From Cyclostephanos tholiformis (Eukaryota > Bacillariophyta > Thalassiosirophyceae > Thalassiosirales > Thalassiosiraceae), in the NCBI GenBank assembly GCA_036939975.1, contig JALLPB010000592.1, positions 1-29,421 on the forward strand: a DNA stretch of 29,421 nucleotides. The letters are read 5' to 3'. This document shows positions 29,132 through 29,421 of this stretch, one piece after another. The position numbers were made by a program, and so were the translations under genes. The notes beneath the pieces are model-generated. The model had not been told where the DNA came from and did not search any database. It saw nothing but the letters and a program-made list of their open reading frames with translations. Within the stretch, counting starts at the first letter, position 1; every line of letters starts with the position of its first letter.

Positions 29132-29406
29132 GCATGGCTGGGGGGGGGTGGGGTTGAGGCATAAAAAAAAATAACCCTATTTTTTTGGCTGACGGGCGAC
29201 GGCCAGAAAAAGAGTGGCAGATAATAGGAATCGGCAAATAATAAGAATAAATGCCACTGATAATTCAAGGTAAGCCTGACAGACTAATTGCGTGACACAA
29301 TGCACATCCAGCACTCCACTGTTGTCTACTTGTTTTCGGCATAACTGCAGGTACTGCACTGCCAGAGGCAGCAAGGGAGGCCTCCATGGTGGGATGGTTG
29401 TGTGAG
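29132..29406. other. terminal spacer, no gene seen
   Basis: Starts with a G-rich tract (about 29139-29157) with G-quadruplex potential, then an A-run and T-run facing each other (29163-29186). No gene or RNA recognised. A 65-codon minus-strand frame is unremarkable. Confidence 0.5.
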
Positions 29407-29421
29407 AGATCGGAAGAGCAC
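29407..29421 (+). other. Illumina TruSeq adapter remnant (assembly artefact)
   Basis: The last 15 bases are AGATCGGAAGAGCAC, identical to the start of the Illumina TruSeq read-1 adapter. Such sequence at a contig end is untrimmed adapter, not genomic DNA. Confidence 0.95.

Overview
The window looks like a repeat-filled, gene-poor stretch of a eukaryotic nuclear genome. I see no intact gene. The coding traces are relics of mobile elements plus two decayed reading frames I cannot name. The two Ty1/copia families and the Ginger-like integrase element resemble types I associate with diatoms and other microalgae; that placement is inference. There are no bacterial operons, rRNA genes or CRISPR arrays. 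One N (17570) and a run matching the Illumina adapter at the last 15 bases show this is a short-read draft contig.

Layout. 1-2404: non-coding, AT-rich and low-complexity DNA with a 164-bp dispersed repeat (326-489). 2405-3048 (-): relic of a piggyBac-like DDE transposase. 3049-4657: GAATTCC-type repeats, no gene. 4658-6102 (-): decayed coding frame of unknown function. 6103-7916: low-complexity DNA. 7917-8760 (-): second decayed unknown frame. 8761-10552: non-coding, small repeats. 10553-10888: 179-bp tandem duplication.

10974-16265 (-): a long Ty1/copia gag-pol (copia-1) in the order gag, zinc knuckle/protease, integrase, RT, RNase H, broken by about fifteen stops and several frameshifts. 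Its gag end runs into 16268-19390, a DNA element with CATCTAATA/TATTAGNTG ends, dense palindromic subterminal repeats and a broken plus-strand gene with an H2C2 finger and DDE integrase core (Ginger/TDD/KRBA2-like). 19414-19579 is the second copy of the 164-bp repeat.

20042-24788 (+): a second, unrelated copia element (copia-2) with both LTRs and a candidate 5-bp target duplication CCTAC. It lacks much of its RT and has substitutions at protease and integrase catalytic positions. 25575-26701: a TIR-bounded element with low-complexity interior; a third copy of its end lies at 28671. 28331-28665: a second tandem duplication of about 180 bp. 28960-29024: a tRNA-Gly-like A-box/B-box module. 29407-29421: adapter sequence.

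The relics do not work together; they are layers of insertion and decay. The shared theme is nonsense and catalytic mutations of the C-to-T/G-to-A type, mostly TGA stops, as expected from deamination of methylated cytosine in silenced elements.
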